64,000 bases of DNA, taken from positions 1,475,069-1,539,068 of the forward strand of contig NZ_CP017881.1 of NCBI RefSeq assembly GCF_002761295.1. The letters run 5' to 3'. The position numbers were made by a program, and so were the translations under genes. This document shows positions 27,741 to 37,505 of this stretch, piece by piece. Every line of letters starts with the position of its first letter. Position 1 is the first letter of the stretch. This stretch comes from Methanohalophilus portucalensis. Its GTDB lineage: Archaea; Halobacteriota; Methanosarcinia; Methanosarcinales; Methanosarcinaceae. The notes beneath the pieces are model-generated. The model saw nothing but the letters and a program-made list of their open reading frames with translations, was not told the DNA's origin and did no database searches.

Positions 27741-28595
27741 ATGGTAACAATGGACGATTATAAAGACGGTGAAACGGAATGGTGTCCCGGGTGTGGTAAT
27801 TTCAACATACTTGAGGCTGTGAAACGCTCTCTTGTGGACCTTGGTAAAAAGCCCCACGAAGTTTTGATGGTATCAGGAATCGGCCAGTCGGGTAAATTAC
27901 CTCATTACCTGAAATGCAATACATTCAACAGCCTTCATGGCAGGACCCTGCCTCCGGCTACTGGAGCAAAAGTTGCCAATCCTGTACTCACTGTGATTGC
28001 TGTAGGTGGGGACGGTGACTCCTATGGTGAGGGAGGAAACCACTTCATACATGCCATACGCCGCAATCCCGATATTACTTTGATAGCACATGACAATCAG
28101 ATATACGGTTTGACCAAAGGCCAGGCTTCCCCTACAAGTGAATTGGGCATGAAGACCAAGGTGCAGACGCATGGTGTTCTACATACCCCTTTCAATCCTC
28201 TCGCAGTTGCTATCTCCCTGGATTGTCCCTTCGTTGCACGAGGATTTGCCGGTGATGTCGATCATCTTTCATCATTGCTCTCACAGGCGATTTCCCACAA
28301 GGGATTTTCCCTTGTGGATGTTCTTCAGCCTTGTGTTACCTTCAATAAACTCAATACATACAAGTGGTATCATGACCGAGTTTACAAAATGGAAGATGAT
28401 GGGCATGATCCTGCAAACAGGATGGCAGCCTTTGAGAAAGCTCTTGAATGGGGTGACCGGATTCCCACAGGTGTGTTCTATAAGCGGGATTCAGAGCCAT
28501 TCGAGTCCAAACTGGATGTACTGAAAAGCGGGCCACTTATAGCAAAACAATACGATTCCGCAAAGCTGGACCGTGTGTTTGAGAATTTTTCCTGA
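27741..28595 (+). CDS. korB: 2-oxoacid:ferredoxin oxidoreductase, beta subunit
   Basis: Thiamine-diphosphate subunit partnering the gene upstream. Seen: [18 protein letters not shown] (cluster/TPP region), [20 protein letters not shown], and the TPP-binding [31 protein letters not shown] is an excellent ribosome site for ATG 27741. 284 residues is typical. Substrate (2-oxoglutarate, pyruvate or branched) cannot be fixed; the two-gene layout without delta ferredoxin is most like the 2-oxoglutarate or generic 2-oxoacid type. Confidence 0.88.
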   Translation: MVTMDDYKDGETEWCPGCGNFNILEAVKRSLVDLGKKPHEVLMVSGIGQSGKLPHYLKCNTFNSLHGRTLPPATGAKVANPVLTVIAVGGDGDSYGEGGNHFIHAIRRNPDITLIAHDNQIYGLTKGQASPTSELGMKTKVQTHGVLHTPFNPLAVAISLDCPFVARGFAGDVDHLSSLLSQAISHKGFSLVDVLQPCVTFNKLNTYKWYHDRVYKMEDDGHDPANRMAAFEKALEWGDRIPTGVFYKRDSEPFESKLDVLKSGPLIAKQYDSAKLDRVFENFS

Positions 28596-28603
28596 GGGTA
28601 ATC

Positions 28604-30628
28604 ATGAGTTCCAATACCAACAGACTTGCCCGGGAAAGCAGTCCCTACCTGAGACAACATTCCACAAATCCTGTTGATTGGTATCCATGGTCAGAAGAAG
28701 CTTTTGAGCAGGCAAGAAGGAAAAATCTCCCGGTCTTTCTTTCCATTGGTTATTCAACATGTCACTGGTGTCATATAATGGCAGAGGAATCCTTTGAAGA
28801 TGCACAAATTGCCAATCTTTTGAATTCCAATTTCATACCTGTAAAAGTAGACAGGGAAGAGAGGCCGGATGTCGATGAGTTCTACATGGAAGTCTGTCAG
28901 GCAATGAACGGAAGTGGTGGCTGGCCTCTGACCATAATTATGACGCCTGAAAAAAAGCCTTTTTTTGCAGCCACTTATATTCCAAAAGAAGCGGCAATGG
29001 GGCAGATGGGCTTATCCGATCTGTTGATGCAGGTTACAAATATCTGGGAATATAAAAGGGATGAGATAAGACAGCAAGCGTCTCAGCTGGTTTCAGAAAT
29101 CAATAATATACCTGCCGGAAAGGAGCCTGTATCCCTGTCTATTCTGGAGGATGCTTTTTCCGCCCTTTTAGGTATGTTTGACTGGAGAAATGGAGGTTTT
29201 GGCCCGGCTCCTAAATTCCCTTCTCCTTCGATTCTTATCTTTTTGCTCAATCGCTGGAAAACGGATGAAAGGCCTCAGACCCTCAAGATGATAGAAAACA
29301 CCCTGTCTTCAATGGCAGATGGTGGAATTTACGATCATCTGGGTGGAGGTTTCCATCGCTATTCTACAGATGCCAGCTGGAATATTCCCCATTTCGAGAA
29401 AATGCTCTATGACCAGGCAATGCTTGTGGTTGTTTATCTCATGGCTTATCAGGCAACAGGGAATGTGCATTACAGGGCTGTGGCTGATTCAACAATTTCC
29501 TATATGGGGACAGTACTTCATCATCCAGAAGGTGGATTCTATTGTGGGGAAGACGCTGACAGCGAAGGTCAGGAAGGTTTATTCTATCTATGGTCCAGAG
29601 GCCAAATCGAAGACCCTGTTGGGAAAGAGAATAGTGATTTTTTCCTGCATTTCTATGATATTATTCCTCTGGAAAGCGAATCTGAAAATGCAGGAGTATT
29701 GCGCCGGAATGAATATGATATAAATGAAACTTCAAATGCAAAATTAAAAGAAATAAAAGCACACCTTTTATCCCTTCGTAGTGAAAGGATAAGGCCGTCT
29801 CTTGATAATAAGATTCTTACAGACTGGAACGGATTTGCAATAGCTGCTCTTTCAATGGCTTCCAGGATTTGCGGGGATATTTCGGCTCTCGAGAAAGCCA
29901 AAGAAGCTGCTTCGTTTATTTTCTCCTGCATGCGCAGAGATGATGGAAGGCTTTATCACCGTTTCCATGAAGGCAATTCTGGAATTGATGGATTTCTGGA
30001 TGATTATGCTTTTCTGGCATGGGGTTTGATCGAACTTTATGAAGCTACATTTGAGACAAAATATCTGGACACAGCAATTGAAATTGTGGATATGATGGTT
30101 GACATGTTCTATGACGCAGAGCAGGGTGGATTTTTCTTCTCTGCATCAGATGTATCTGACATCCCTCACAGGACAAAAAAAGTCTTTGATGGCCCCTATC
30201 CAAGCGGGAATTCAGTGGCTGTATACAATCTCTTCTGGTTATTCCATATTACCGGCAATGTGCGCTACCGTGAGTTAGGCCGGGAAACCCTGTCGGCTTT
30301 TGGTGGAATGCTGAAGCGTTCTCCACCGGCCTATAGTTATATGTTAACCGGTCTTATGCTTGGAGTAGAGTCCAACCTTGTGGTAATAGTTACAGATTCT
30401 GGTAAAATCGGATTTAAGGAAATGATGGATGTTGTAAGGAAAAATTATCTTCCCAAAACAATATTGTTATTGAAAAACCCCGAATCTGCCAGAGATCTGG
30501 CCAGGATTGCTCCTTATACACTTGATATGGATGTAAAAGAAGGGAGAACTACAGCTTATGTCTGCAAGGGACAAAGCTGCACTCCTCCGGTCAACGACCC
30601 CCGGGAATTGGAAAGCCTGTTGTTTTGA
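28604..30628 (+). CDS. thioredoxin-domain / DUF255 protein (YyaL, SPATA20 family)
   Basis: A 674-residue protein with an N-terminal thioredoxin-like DUF255 domain ([18 protein letters not shown], then [18 protein letters not shown], CxxC pair about residues 51-54, and [14 protein letters not shown]), followed by an alpha/alpha barrel like N-acylglucosamine epimerases ([37 protein letters not shown]). The family is widespread but its biochemical role is not settled. It starts 8 bases after korB and probably shares its transcript. It ends 4 bases from the convergent ferredoxin-membrane gene. Confidence 0.9.
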   Translation: MSSNTNRLARESSPYLRQHSTNPVDWYPWSEEAFEQARRKNLPVFLSIGYSTCHWCHIMAEESFEDAQIANLLNSNFIPVKVDREERPDVDEFYMEVCQAMNGSGGWPLTIIMTPEKKPFFAATYIPKEAAMGQMGLSDLLMQVTNIWEYKRDEIRQQASQLVSEINNIPAGKEPVSLSILEDAFSALLGMFDWRNGGFGPAPKFPSPSILIFLLNRWKTDERPQTLKMIENTLSSMADGGIYDHLGGGFHRYSTDASWNIPHFEKMLYDQAMLVVVYLMAYQATGNVHYRAVADSTISYMGTVLHHPEGGFYCGEDADSEGQEGLFYLWSRGQIEDPVGKENSDFFLHFYDIIPLESESENAGVLRRNEYDINETSNAKLKEIKAHLLSLRSERIRPSLDNKILTDWNGFAIAALSMASRICGDISALEKAKEAASFIFSCMRRDDGRLYHRFHEGNSGIDGFLDDYAFLAWGLIELYEATFETKYLDTAIEIVDMMVDMFYDAEQGGFFFSASDVSDIPHRTKKVFDGPYPSGNSVAVYNLFWLFHITGNVRYRELGRETLSAFGGMLKRSPPAYSYMLTGLMLGVESNLVVIVTDSGKIGFKEMMDVVRKNYLPKTILLLKNPESARDLARIAPYTLDMDVKEGRTTAYVCKGQSCTPPVNDPRELESLLF

Positions 30629-30632
30629 TTGC

Positions 30633-31259
30633 TTAAAAGTACAGGGCATCTTTTGGACAGGCTTCTACACACCGGCCACATTTTATGCAGTCGGGATTAT
30701 TGCCTATATCCCTGACCGTCAGTTCCATAGGGCAAACTTTTTCGCATTTCTTGCAATCTATACAAAGTTCATGTGCCATTTTAAGCTGGTAGCGGTTTCC
30801 TCCGATTATTCTTTGTGCAGTTCCCATCGGGCATACCGTACACCAGGCCCTGGAATTGTAAAATCCTCCCAGCATAATTGCCAGTGTAGTTGTTACAATA
30901 CACATTGACACTAGTACGACTCCGATTTTTTCGAACATATTCTGTGTGGCAAATATCACTGATATCCTGTATATCATTACTGTCATCATAAGTACCAAGA
31001 GAGGGATTCGCACCCAGAAACTTTTGAGGATATTAGGTATATCCTGTTTTCTTGATACTTTACTGAGTACGAAATCATACAGGCTTCCGCGCGGACATAG
31101 GTTGCCGCAGAACCAGCGTCCTCTTAATACAGATGTAGCCAACAGGGTGATCATTACAACTGCCATCAGATATCCAAGATAAGGATACCACAATCCACCC
31201 AATGAGACTACCAGGACAAGCAGCCACAGATAACGTGTAATCTTCATCATTTTTACCAT
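30633..31259 (-). CDS. membrane-bound 4Fe-4S ferredoxin-type protein (NapH/RnfC-like)
   Basis: 208 residues. About four membrane segments (LVLVVSLGGLWYPYLGYLMA and following) alternate with two polyferredoxin-like membrane motifs, CGNLCPRGSLYDF and CTVCPMGTAQRIIG. The C-terminus has two cubane motifs, CIDCKKCEKVCP and CIKCGRCVEACP. The layout is that of NapH/CcoG-like membrane electron carriers. Its start overlaps the end of the HTH gene upstream by 7 bases, so the two are co-translated. The electron partner is unknown; nearby iorAB and korAB produce reduced ferredoxin. Confidence 0.85.
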   Translation of the reverse strand: MVKMMKITRYLWLLVLVVSLGGLWYPYLGYLMAVVMITLLATSVLRGRWFCGNLCPRGSLYDFVLSKVSRKQDIPNILKSFWVRIPLLVLMMTVMIYRISVIFATQNMFEKIGVVLVSMCIVTTTLAIMLGGFYNSRAWCTVCPMGTAQRIIGGNRYQLKMAHELCIDCKKCEKVCPMELTVRDIGNNPDCIKCGRCVEACPKDALYF

Positions 31260-31600
31260 GCTTCCAATTCTTTATCGACTTTGTTTACCCACTTATGTAC
31301 AATTTGCATAATAATTTCCTTTATTTCGTTTTTTTCCTTCAGTTTATAGATATAGGTGTATCCTCCACGATCCAGGTTTGTTTGGGACTTGGTAAGGATT
31401 TCTTTTTCATGTAATTTTTTAACGGATCTCTGAACAGTTGAAAGGTCAAGACCGGTATCATTGGCTATATCTTCGGTATTTACCCATTTTTCCGGAGTAT
31501 CAAAGAATAACCCGATGACCTTCATATCGGCTCTTGTAAGGTTCAGGGCACATTTGATGACATCGTTTAAACGGAATTCTTTGCAGGCAAAGTCTATCAT
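31253..31600 (-). CDS. winged-helix transcriptional regulator (TrmB/MarR-like)
   Basis: 115 residues with a winged helix: ALNLTRADMKVIGLFFDTP, WVNTEDIANDTGLDLSTVQRSV (helix-turn-helix) and KKLHEKEILTKSQTN, then a wing RGGYTYIYKLKEK. GAGGTATTGG precedes ATG 31600. It is encoded directly ahead of the membrane ferredoxin gene and divergently from iorAB. A palindrome near its own transcription start suggests autoregulation, and iorAB is a possible target. Confidence 0.82.
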   Translation of the reverse strand: MIDFACKEFRLNDVIKCALNLTRADMKVIGLFFDTPEKWVNTEDIANDTGLDLSTVQRSVKKLHEKEILTKSQTNLDRGGYTYIYKLKEKNEIKEIIMQIVHKWVNKVDKELEAW

Positions 31601-31620
31601 TCCAATACCTCTTTTAATTT

Positions 31621-31654
31621 ACAGTACTGTTTATAAACCACAGCATATATAAAC
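31621..31654 (-). promoter_or_regulatory. promoter and palindrome of the HTH-ferredoxin pair
   Basis: On the minus strand GTTTATATATGC (31643-31654) is a strong TATA element and predicts a start near 31622. The perfect palindrome ACAGTACTGT (31621-31630) sits at that start. The same core CAGTACT recurs at 31690-31696 on the iorA side, which would let one regulator act on both divergent units. Confidence 0.45.
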
Positions 31655-31755
31655 GCTTTTAACAACTGCTTTATATTGCCAAAAATCAGCAGTACTCATG
31701 GTATTACGAGATATATTTATCAATAATGTATATTATGAATTAGCAGGCGATTACC

Positions 31756-33561
31756 ATGAGCGGTCGTGAATATATGCTAGGCAACGTTGCCATTGCCCGC
31801 GGTATTGTAGAAGGGGCTGTGGACGTTGTGTCCGGTTACCCAGGGACCCCTTCTTCTGAAATAGTGGATACTCTGGCTTCTATGAAAGAAAGGGACTTCT
31901 ATATTGAATGGTCCGTAAATGAAAAGGTTGCAATGGAAGTGGCTTCCGGTGCCTCTATGGCAGGAGCTCGTTCCGTGGTTACCATGAAACACGTAGGTCT
32001 GAATGTAGCTGCTGATCCTCTGATGACTCTGGCATATATGGGTGTCAAGGGAGGCATGGTTATTATAGTGGCCGATGACCCTTCCTGCCACTCTTCCCAG
32101 AATGAGCAGGATACCCGCAGGTATTCCGTGTTCTCACAGATTCCCTGCCTCGAGCCATCAACCCCCCAGCAGGCCAAGGACATGATTCCTTATGCCTTTG
32201 AATTATCTGAAAAATATGAAATACCGGTAATCTTTCGCTCCACAACACGTATATCCCACGGGAAGTCGGATATAGAACTGGCTCCAGTCAGTCAGAAGAC
32301 AGGTGAAATTAAATTTGAAAAGAATCCTGACCGCTGGGTAATGGTTCCTAAAAATGCGAGGGTACGACATCCTCACCTGCTCTCGATTCAGCAGGACATT
32401 CGCGGCGAGCTTGAAGTTTCCGGCTGGAATGAACTTTCCATAGAAGCAGAAAGTACTGTTGGTATCATTGCTTGTGGAACAGCTGCGGTTTATGCAAAAG
32501 AAGCGCTTGAAAGGCTTGGTATTACTGCTTCTTTCTTGAAGATAGGGACGTATCCAATTCCAGAAGACAGTGTTCGTCAACTTCTCGCGAAAACAGAACA
32601 GGTAATTGTGATAGAGGAACTTGAACCTGTTATTGAGGATCAGTGCAAGGTAATTGCAAGAGATGTAGAGTTTGAAACTGAAATCTTTGGCAAAGCAGAT
32701 GGCCTTCTTCCCCGTACAGGTGAATTCAATGTTGATATTTGCATGGAGGGAATTGCTAAAGCCTTTGGAATTGATTCATGTGAATGTAAACCTGCAAACC
32801 AGGATATGGAACTGCCTGTAAGACCGCCTGCAATGTGTGCGGGTTGTTCCCACAGGGGTACTTTCCATGTCATGAAAAAAGTATTTGGTGAAGATGCGGT
32901 ATTTCCCAGTGACATTGGCTGTTATACTCTCGGTATTCAGCACGGGACGGTGGATACCACTCTCTGCATGGGGGCCAGTATCAGTGTTGCTTCGGGAATC
33001 TATGATGCCGGTGAGAAAAAACCCATATGCTGTACAATCGGTGATTCTACCTTTTTCCACACCGGGATTAACAGTTTAATGAATGCTATCTACAATAAAT
33101 CTGATATCACTGTACTGATACTTGATAACAGGACTACGGCAATGACCGGTCACCAGCCCAATCCGGGTATGGGTAAGACAGCAACCCGTGAACCAACCGT
33201 GGAGGTTGCGTTTGATAGATTGTGCAGTGCAATGGGTGCTGAATTCGTGGAAGTGGTTGATCCCTACGACATGGCCGCCACAGAGGATGTACTTGAGAGA
33301 GCAAAAGCCTATAAAGGGGTTTCAGTTGTGATAGCCAAACGTGCCTGTGTTATATCTGCAGCAAGGGAAGGTATAAGATACACTCCGTTCATGGTTGATA
33401 CAGATCTCTGTAAAGGTTGCCGGAAATGCTTGAAATTTGGCTGTCCTGCAATTGAATTTGATGAGGTGTCCAAAAAAGCCTCCATAAATTCGATGTGCAG
33501 TGGTTGTGGATTGTGTATTGAAATATGCACTTTCAATGCTATCATGGAGGTGAAAAAATGA
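31756..33561 (+). CDS. iorA: indolepyruvate:ferredoxin oxidoreductase, alpha subunit
   Basis: Oxidatively decarboxylates aryl-2-oxo acids from aromatic amino acids to aryl-CoA, reducing ferredoxin; in methanogens it can run in reverse for aromatic amino acid synthesis. Seen: GNVAIARGIVEGAVDVVSGY with GTPSSEI, the TPP region CAGCSHRGTFHVMKK and GDSTFFHTGINSLMNAIYN (about 431), and C-terminal ferredoxin motifs CKGCRKCLKFGCPAIEF and CSGCGLCIEICTFNAI. The 601-residue length is typical. The stop overlaps the iorB start as ATGA. Confidence 0.95.
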   Translation: MSGREYMLGNVAIARGIVEGAVDVVSGYPGTPSSEIVDTLASMKERDFYIEWSVNEKVAMEVASGASMAGARSVVTMKHVGLNVAADPLMTLAYMGVKGGMVIIVADDPSCHSSQNEQDTRRYSVFSQIPCLEPSTPQQAKDMIPYAFELSEKYEIPVIFRSTTRISHGKSDIELAPVSQKTGEIKFEKNPDRWVMVPKNARVRHPHLLSIQQDIRGELEVSGWNELSIEAESTVGIIACGTAAVYAKEALERLGITASFLKIGTYPIPEDSVRQLLAKTEQVIVIEELEPVIEDQCKVIARDVEFETEIFGKADGLLPRTGEFNVDICMEGIAKAFGIDSCECKPANQDMELPVRPPAMCAGCSHRGTFHVMKKVFGEDAVFPSDIGCYTLGIQHGTVDTTLCMGASISVASGIYDAGEKKPICCTIGDSTFFHTGINSLMNAIYNKSDITVLILDNRTTAMTGHQPNPGMGKTATREPTVEVAFDRLCSAMGAEFVEVVDPYDMAATEDVLERAKAYKGVSVVIAKRACVISAAREGIRYTPFMVDTDLCKGCRKCLKFGCPAIEFDEVSKKASINSMCSGCGLCIEICTFNAIMEVKK

Positions 33562-34151
33562 CTTCCGATTTATCAAACTTTGATCTTGTGATAGCCGGTG
33601 TGGGAGGTCAGGGTGCTGTCAAGGTTTCCGATATAATAGGCAAGGCAGCGGTTTCTGAAGGGATGGATGTCCGGGCAGCAGAAACCCACGGCATGGCTCA
33701 GCGTGGTGGTTCTGTTGTGAACTATGTGAGACTTGGTTGTGACCTGGGTTCTCTTATACCCTGTGGCAGTGCGCACGGTATGCTGGCACTGGAGCCTGTA
33801 GAGGCAATGCGCTACATTCATGATGTTGCAAAGGACGGGATAGTTGTGATGAATAACTCTCCGATTTATCCGGTTACCGTTACATCGGGACAATGTACCT
33901 ACCCTGATCCACAGGAAATAGTTACCAGACTTGAGAAAGATTACAGGGTTGTGGCCTTTGATGCTGTAGCCCTTGCCAGACAGGCCGGGAATATAAAAAC
34001 CCTGAATGTCGTGATGCTCGGGGCAATTTCCTCTTATCTCCCTATCCCAGAAGAAACTCTGGTGGAATGTATAAGAAATATGGTACCCCCTAAGACCATT
34101 GATACCAACCTGAAGGCATTCAGGCTGGGCAGGGAAACAACAAGACAGTAA
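33558..34151 (+). CDS. iorB: indolepyruvate:ferredoxin oxidoreductase, beta subunit
   Basis: Gamma-type 2-oxoacid oxidoreductase subunit. Seen: LVIAGVGGQGAVKVSDIIG and AAETHGMAQRGGSVVNYVRL. ATG at 33558 overlaps the iorA stop by 4 bases, with GGAGGTGA at 33547-33553; an upstream GTG-type start inside iorA is rejected. 197 residues is standard. Confidence 0.94.
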   Translation: MTSDLSNFDLVIAGVGGQGAVKVSDIIGKAAVSEGMDVRAAETHGMAQRGGSVVNYVRLGCDLGSLIPCGSAHGMLALEPVEAMRYIHDVAKDGIVVMNNSPIYPVTVTSGQCTYPDPQEIVTRLEKDYRVVAFDAVALARQAGNIKTLNVVMLGAISSYLPIPEETLVECIRNMVPPKTIDTNLKAFRLGRETTRQ

Positions 34152-34161
34152 CAACACTATC

Positions 34162-35010
34162 ATGTACAATATACCGGTTTCGTGCTTTGACCTTGACCAC
34201 ACTCTGGATTGTGGTCAGGTATTTCGCTGGTCAAAAGAAGATGACTGGTGGCACGGTGTGATACAGGGAGATTATGTACATGCCTTCTATGAACAGGAGG
34301 CGGAGACTCTTTACATTGATTCCCGTCTCCCTGTTGAGTTTTTTGTAAAATACTTCAGGCTGGACGATGACCTGCCCTACATATTTTCTTCAATCGATCA
34401 TGATTCCTATGTACACGAAGCAATATCAAAATACAGGGGATTGCGCCTGATTAGGCAGGATCCCTGGGAATGCCTTGTATCTTATATGATAGCAACTGCT
34501 TCGAATATTCCCCGTATAATGAAATCCATCGAGAAACTGTCCCGGCTGCTGGGGGAAGAAATTGTAGATGGAATTTATGCCTTTCCTGAAATATCTGCCC
34601 TGGCAGCTTGTTGTGGTGAGGATCTTTGTGACTGCAGTCTGGGTTTCAGGGCACGCCGACTTGTCAAAGCTGCCAGGATGATAGAATCAGGGGAGTTAGA
34701 TCTGTACGGGCTGTATGATATGGATTATTTTCAGGCCAAACAGCAATTGATGAATATAGAAGGCATTGGAGATAAGGTGGCTGATTGTATCCTCCTTTTT
34801 TCCTATGGAAAAATGGAAGCTTTTCCCGTAGATACCCATGTTGATAAGGTCATCAGAAATTATTATTCCGATAGTTTTGAAGGACCTTATACCAAACCCA
34901 GAATGGCTGAATGGGCACGATCCTATTTTGGACATTACTGTGGTTATGCACAACAGTATCTTTTCTATCAGCACAGGCTTGAAGGGAAACTGGGTAGTGG
35001 AATGGATTAA
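34162..35010 (+). CDS. ogg: 8-oxoguanine DNA glycosylase, OGG1-like
   Basis: Base-excision repair glycosylase/lyase. Seen: N-terminal OGG domain FDLDHTLDCGQVFRWSKED, then the helix-hairpin-helix IEGIGDKVADCILLFSYGK with the Schiff-base lysine in GDKVAD, and the catalytic aspartate in FPVDTHVDKVI. 282 residues fits the OGG1 branch rather than the short Ogg2 or AGOG forms. It begins 10 bases after iorB and overlaps the convergent cca gene by 4 bases. Confidence 0.92.
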   Translation: MYNIPVSCFDLDHTLDCGQVFRWSKEDDWWHGVIQGDYVHAFYEQEAETLYIDSRLPVEFFVKYFRLDDDLPYIFSSIDHDSYVHEAISKYRGLRLIRQDPWECLVSYMIATASNIPRIMKSIEKLSRLLGEEIVDGIYAFPEISALAACCGEDLCDCSLGFRARRLVKAARMIESGELDLYGLYDMDYFQAKQQLMNIEGIGDKVADCILLFSYGKMEAFPVDTHVDKVIRNYYSDSFEGPYTKPRMAEWARSYFGHYCGYAQQYLFYQHRLEGKLGSGMD

Positions 35011-36344
35011 AGGAATTCATTGAGTAAAGTCCGGTAGTCGGTATCCTTTATTTGCAGGATATTTTTCCCGGACAGGATTTCATACTCGTCTTTAAGGCTC
35101 TTTGAAACCTGTTTTCCCAGAGAACAGTTGTGAATTTCATTTTCAAGTAATGAAGAGGCAGTTGTATATTTGCGTGGGATTTCAGCTACATATTTCCCGT
35201 CTTCTATGTAGAATGCAAACACATCTGTTCTGTCGGTGTATTTCTCCCTGAACATTTCAGCATGTTGCTTAACCCATACTGGAGGACCCCTGTGTTTTTT
35301 GACCGTTGCAATCTGGGAATTTTCAAGTTCAATGATAAGTACGACATCCTTGCCTACCCATATACCACTTTTAATGAGTTGAAAGTCCTGTTTTTCAAGT
35401 AATGCTTCCACTGACTTTTGCATTTTGAAAAGCTGGGGATACAATATATCTTCTACAACTTCAGGAGTATTGAACTTCAGCGCAATTATGGAGCTTGTTC
35501 TTTTATTCATTCTCTGGATTATTTCTCCATCAGATAGCGGGGCTGCAATCTTCCTTGAAAAGTAGGATTCCCTTGGCTCTTCGAGGTATTGGCGGCAGAG
35601 ATCAATGAAAAGGCAAAACTTATCAAGTGATAGAGCAGCGGCTACGTTTCTTCCTGCATCTGTGGGGTCAACCACCTGAAGAGGCTCGCTAAATTCCTTT
35701 GTAGGCTTCAGGAACTCTATTTTCTGATTCGGCTCCCATACTGATGCGGCTTCAAGCACGTTTTTGAAAGAGCCATAATGGATTATGAGCAGTTCAGTAA
35801 GATAGCCTGAGAAACCCCGGGTTTTCAGTTCTGAGCCATATGTTCCTCCGGCTTTCATGAACTGTTTGAGTAAAAGCACGTCATCCTCAAGGCCTTTGAT
35901 CCTCTCTTTTATGAAACGGTTGTGAAAAGGCGTCCTGTCAACAGCTGAGATTATTCTGGAAGCATCGGTTACACGGTAGCAGGGGACGATATCTACATCA
36001 AAGCCGGCATAGTTCATTTTGGTGTAGGGGTGTTCTGCATAACCTTCCTCCCAGGATTGCCCTTCTTTTGCGAGTTCGTGGCCTATGAACAAACCATACT
36101 CTTCAAGTTTTTCCCGTGGAAGGGATGGGTCATAACTTATGAATATATCAAGATCATGTGTGCCGGTGATCCATGTATTGCGAGCAGCTGAGCCTACCAG
36201 CTGGACCTTCACATCGGTAATACTTTCTTTTTTGGCTATCTGGATCGCTCTTCTCATAAGATAACCGGCAGTTTTTTCCAGTTTTTCTTTTTCTTCCAAT
36301 GAAGGTTTGATACGTTCCAGTACCTTTTGTTCAAGAGGCAGCAT
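35007..36344 (-). CDS. cca: CCA tRNA nucleotidyltransferase, archaeal class I
   Basis: Adds or repairs the 3' CCA of tRNAs; needed here since tRNA-Arg lacks an encoded CCA. Seen: nucleotidyltransferase GSAARNTWITGTHDLDIF (about 51-68, catalytic DxD), then FDVDIVPCYRV with the third carboxylate, and the archaeal PAP/25A-like body and tail domain LKTRGFSGYLTELLIIHYGSF. 445 residues is the family length. Confidence 0.95.
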   Translation of the reverse strand: MLPLEQKVLERIKPSLEEKEKLEKTAGYLMRRAIQIAKKESITDVKVQLVGSAARNTWITGTHDLDIFISYDPSLPREKLEEYGLFIGHELAKEGQSWEEGYAEHPYTKMNYAGFDVDIVPCYRVTDASRIISAVDRTPFHNRFIKERIKGLEDDVLLLKQFMKAGGTYGSELKTRGFSGYLTELLIIHYGSFKNVLEAASVWEPNQKIEFLKPTKEFSEPLQVVDPTDAGRNVAAALSLDKFCLFIDLCRQYLEEPRESYFSRKIAAPLSDGEIIQRMNKRTSSIIALKFNTPEVVEDILYPQLFKMQKSVEALLEKQDFQLIKSGIWVGKDVVLIIELENSQIATVKKHRGPPVWVKQHAEMFREKYTDRTDVFAFYIEDGKYVAEIPRKYTTASSLLENEIHNCSLGKQVSKSLKDEYEILSGKNILQIKDTDYRTLLNEFL

Positions 36345-36484
36345 GTAAATCCTTTTGAGTTCTGTGTTTTTTAGTTATGTTATGTATGGCTTTTTGCAGC
36401 TGTTTTTTACTATATATTCTTTGAAGCTATATACTGTTTCTTTTATTGTTATTTTATAATATAAATAAACATAAAACTGTCTAA

Positions 36485-36506
36485 CGATAAAAATTTATAG
36501 TTATCG
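36485..36506 (+). promoter_or_regulatory. ferritin-operon promoter with inverted repeat around the TATA box
   Basis: AAATTTATAG (36491-36500) is a TATA element predicting a start near 36519-36522. It is flanked exactly by CGATAA (36485-36490) and TTATCG (36501-36506), a perfect 6-bp inverted repeat with a 10-bp gap. A dimeric regulator would cover the TATA box and repress the oxidative-stress genes downstream. Confidence 0.55.
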
Positions 36507-36518
36507 ATCTTCTCTTCT

Positions 36519-36617
36519 ATGGATAACGGGAGTTTTACAGATGGAAAACTTGTGGGTGCAGTTTTAACTGTCGTTGTCTTTTTTGAGTTGATATTTGGAG
36601 GAAAATATGTTAAGTGA
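36519..36617 (+). CDS. possible leaderless 32-residue membrane peptide upstream of ferritin
   Basis: ATG at 36519 coincides with the transcription start predicted from the TATA element at 36491-36500, as expected of a leaderless message. The frame ends with TGA at 36615-36617, overlapping the ferritin start. The product has one hydrophobic segment, KLVGAVLTVVVFFELIFGG. The overlap would couple its translation to ferritin. No homologue is recognised; it may also be chance. Confidence 0.35.
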   Translation: MDNGSFTDGKLVGAVLTVVVFFELIFGGKYVK

Positions 36618-37122
36618 AAAGATGACCGATGCGCTGAACGAGCAAATTAACAGGGAAATGTACTCTGCTTATCTTTACATGGCAATGTCAGCTGCAAGTT
36701 CTTATAAAGGACTTGACGGCTTTTCTAACTGGTTCATGGTACAGTATCAGGAAGAAATGACTCATGCCATGCGCATATATGATTACTTGAATGAACAGGG
36801 AGCGCAGGTACAGCTTAAGGCAATAGAGCAGCCACCAATGGAATTTGGCACTCCTCTTGAGATGTTCAAAGCTACCCTTGAACATGAGCAGTTCATCACA
36901 AGATCAATAAATGAACTGGTCACTCTTGCAAATGAAGAGAAGGATTATGCAACAAACATATTCCTGCAGTGGTTTGTCACCGAACAGGTTGAGGAAGAAG
37001 GAAATGATAATGAGATAATCAGCAAACTCCAACTTGCCGGTGAAGAAGGCAACGGTCTGTTCATGATTGACAAGGAACTCGGGGCAAGGGCCTTTACCCC
37101 GCCTGCACAGGAAGGACAATAA
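36607..37122 (+). CDS. ftn: ferritin
   Basis: Non-heme iron-storage protein of 171 residues. Seen: NREMYSAYLYMAMSA (ferroxidase-centre glutamate), YQEEMTHAMRIYDYLNEQG (ExxH), ATLEHEQFITRSINELV and TEQVEEEGNDNEIISKL. ATG at 36607 follows GGAGGA (36597-36602). First main gene of a run of five same-strand genes against oxygen damage: ferritin, superoxide reductase, CMD protein, peroxiredoxin and a membrane protein. Confidence 0.95.
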   Translation: MLSEKMTDALNEQINREMYSAYLYMAMSAASSYKGLDGFSNWFMVQYQEEMTHAMRIYDYLNEQGAQVQLKAIEQPPMEFGTPLEMFKATLEHEQFITRSINELVTLANEEKDYATNIFLQWFVTEQVEEEGNDNEIISKLQLAGEEGNGLFMIDKELGARAFTPPAQEGQ

Positions 37123-37143
37123 TCAGTTAAAGGAGGATTTGAT

Positions 37144-37491
37144 ATGGATATTGAAGAATTAATTAAAGGAAAAGTATCGGAAGGCAAAGAGAAACATGTA
37201 CCCGATATTTCAATCGGCAAATCCCATGGTTCAGATGTGGAAGACCTTGTGACAGTCCATGTGGGAAAGGAAGTTGCCCATCCCAATACGATTGAGCATC
37301 ATATTGTATGGCTTGAGTTGTATGGTGTGAAAGAGAACGGGCAGGTAGTGGACCTTGGACGTGCAGAGTTTGGCCCCTCTTTTACCGACCCTCTTGCAAG
37401 GTTTAAATTAAATGTTGCCGACTTCAAGGCTGTTTTCGCTATGTCCTACTGCAATGTGCATGGCCTGTGGCAGAACCTTATCGAACTCTGA
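37144..37491 (+). CDS. sor: superoxide reductase (neelaredoxin type, one iron)
   Basis: Reduces superoxide to peroxide without making oxygen, suited to anaerobes. 115 residues. The iron ligands are all visible: His18 in EKHVP, His46 and a histidine of HPNTIEHHIVW (about 52), Cys103 and His106 in YCNVHGLW. No N-terminal desulforedoxin centre, so it is the 1Fe form. AAAGGAGG lies 7 bases before the ATG. It follows ferritin by 21 bases. Confidence 0.94.
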   Translation: MDIEELIKGKVSEGKEKHVPDISIGKSHGSDVEDLVTVHVGKEVAHPNTIEHHIVWLELYGVKENGQVVDLGRAEFGPSFTDPLARFKLNVADFKAVFAMSYCNVHGLWQNLIEL

Positions 37492-37505
37492 GGATTGGTA
37501 AATTC

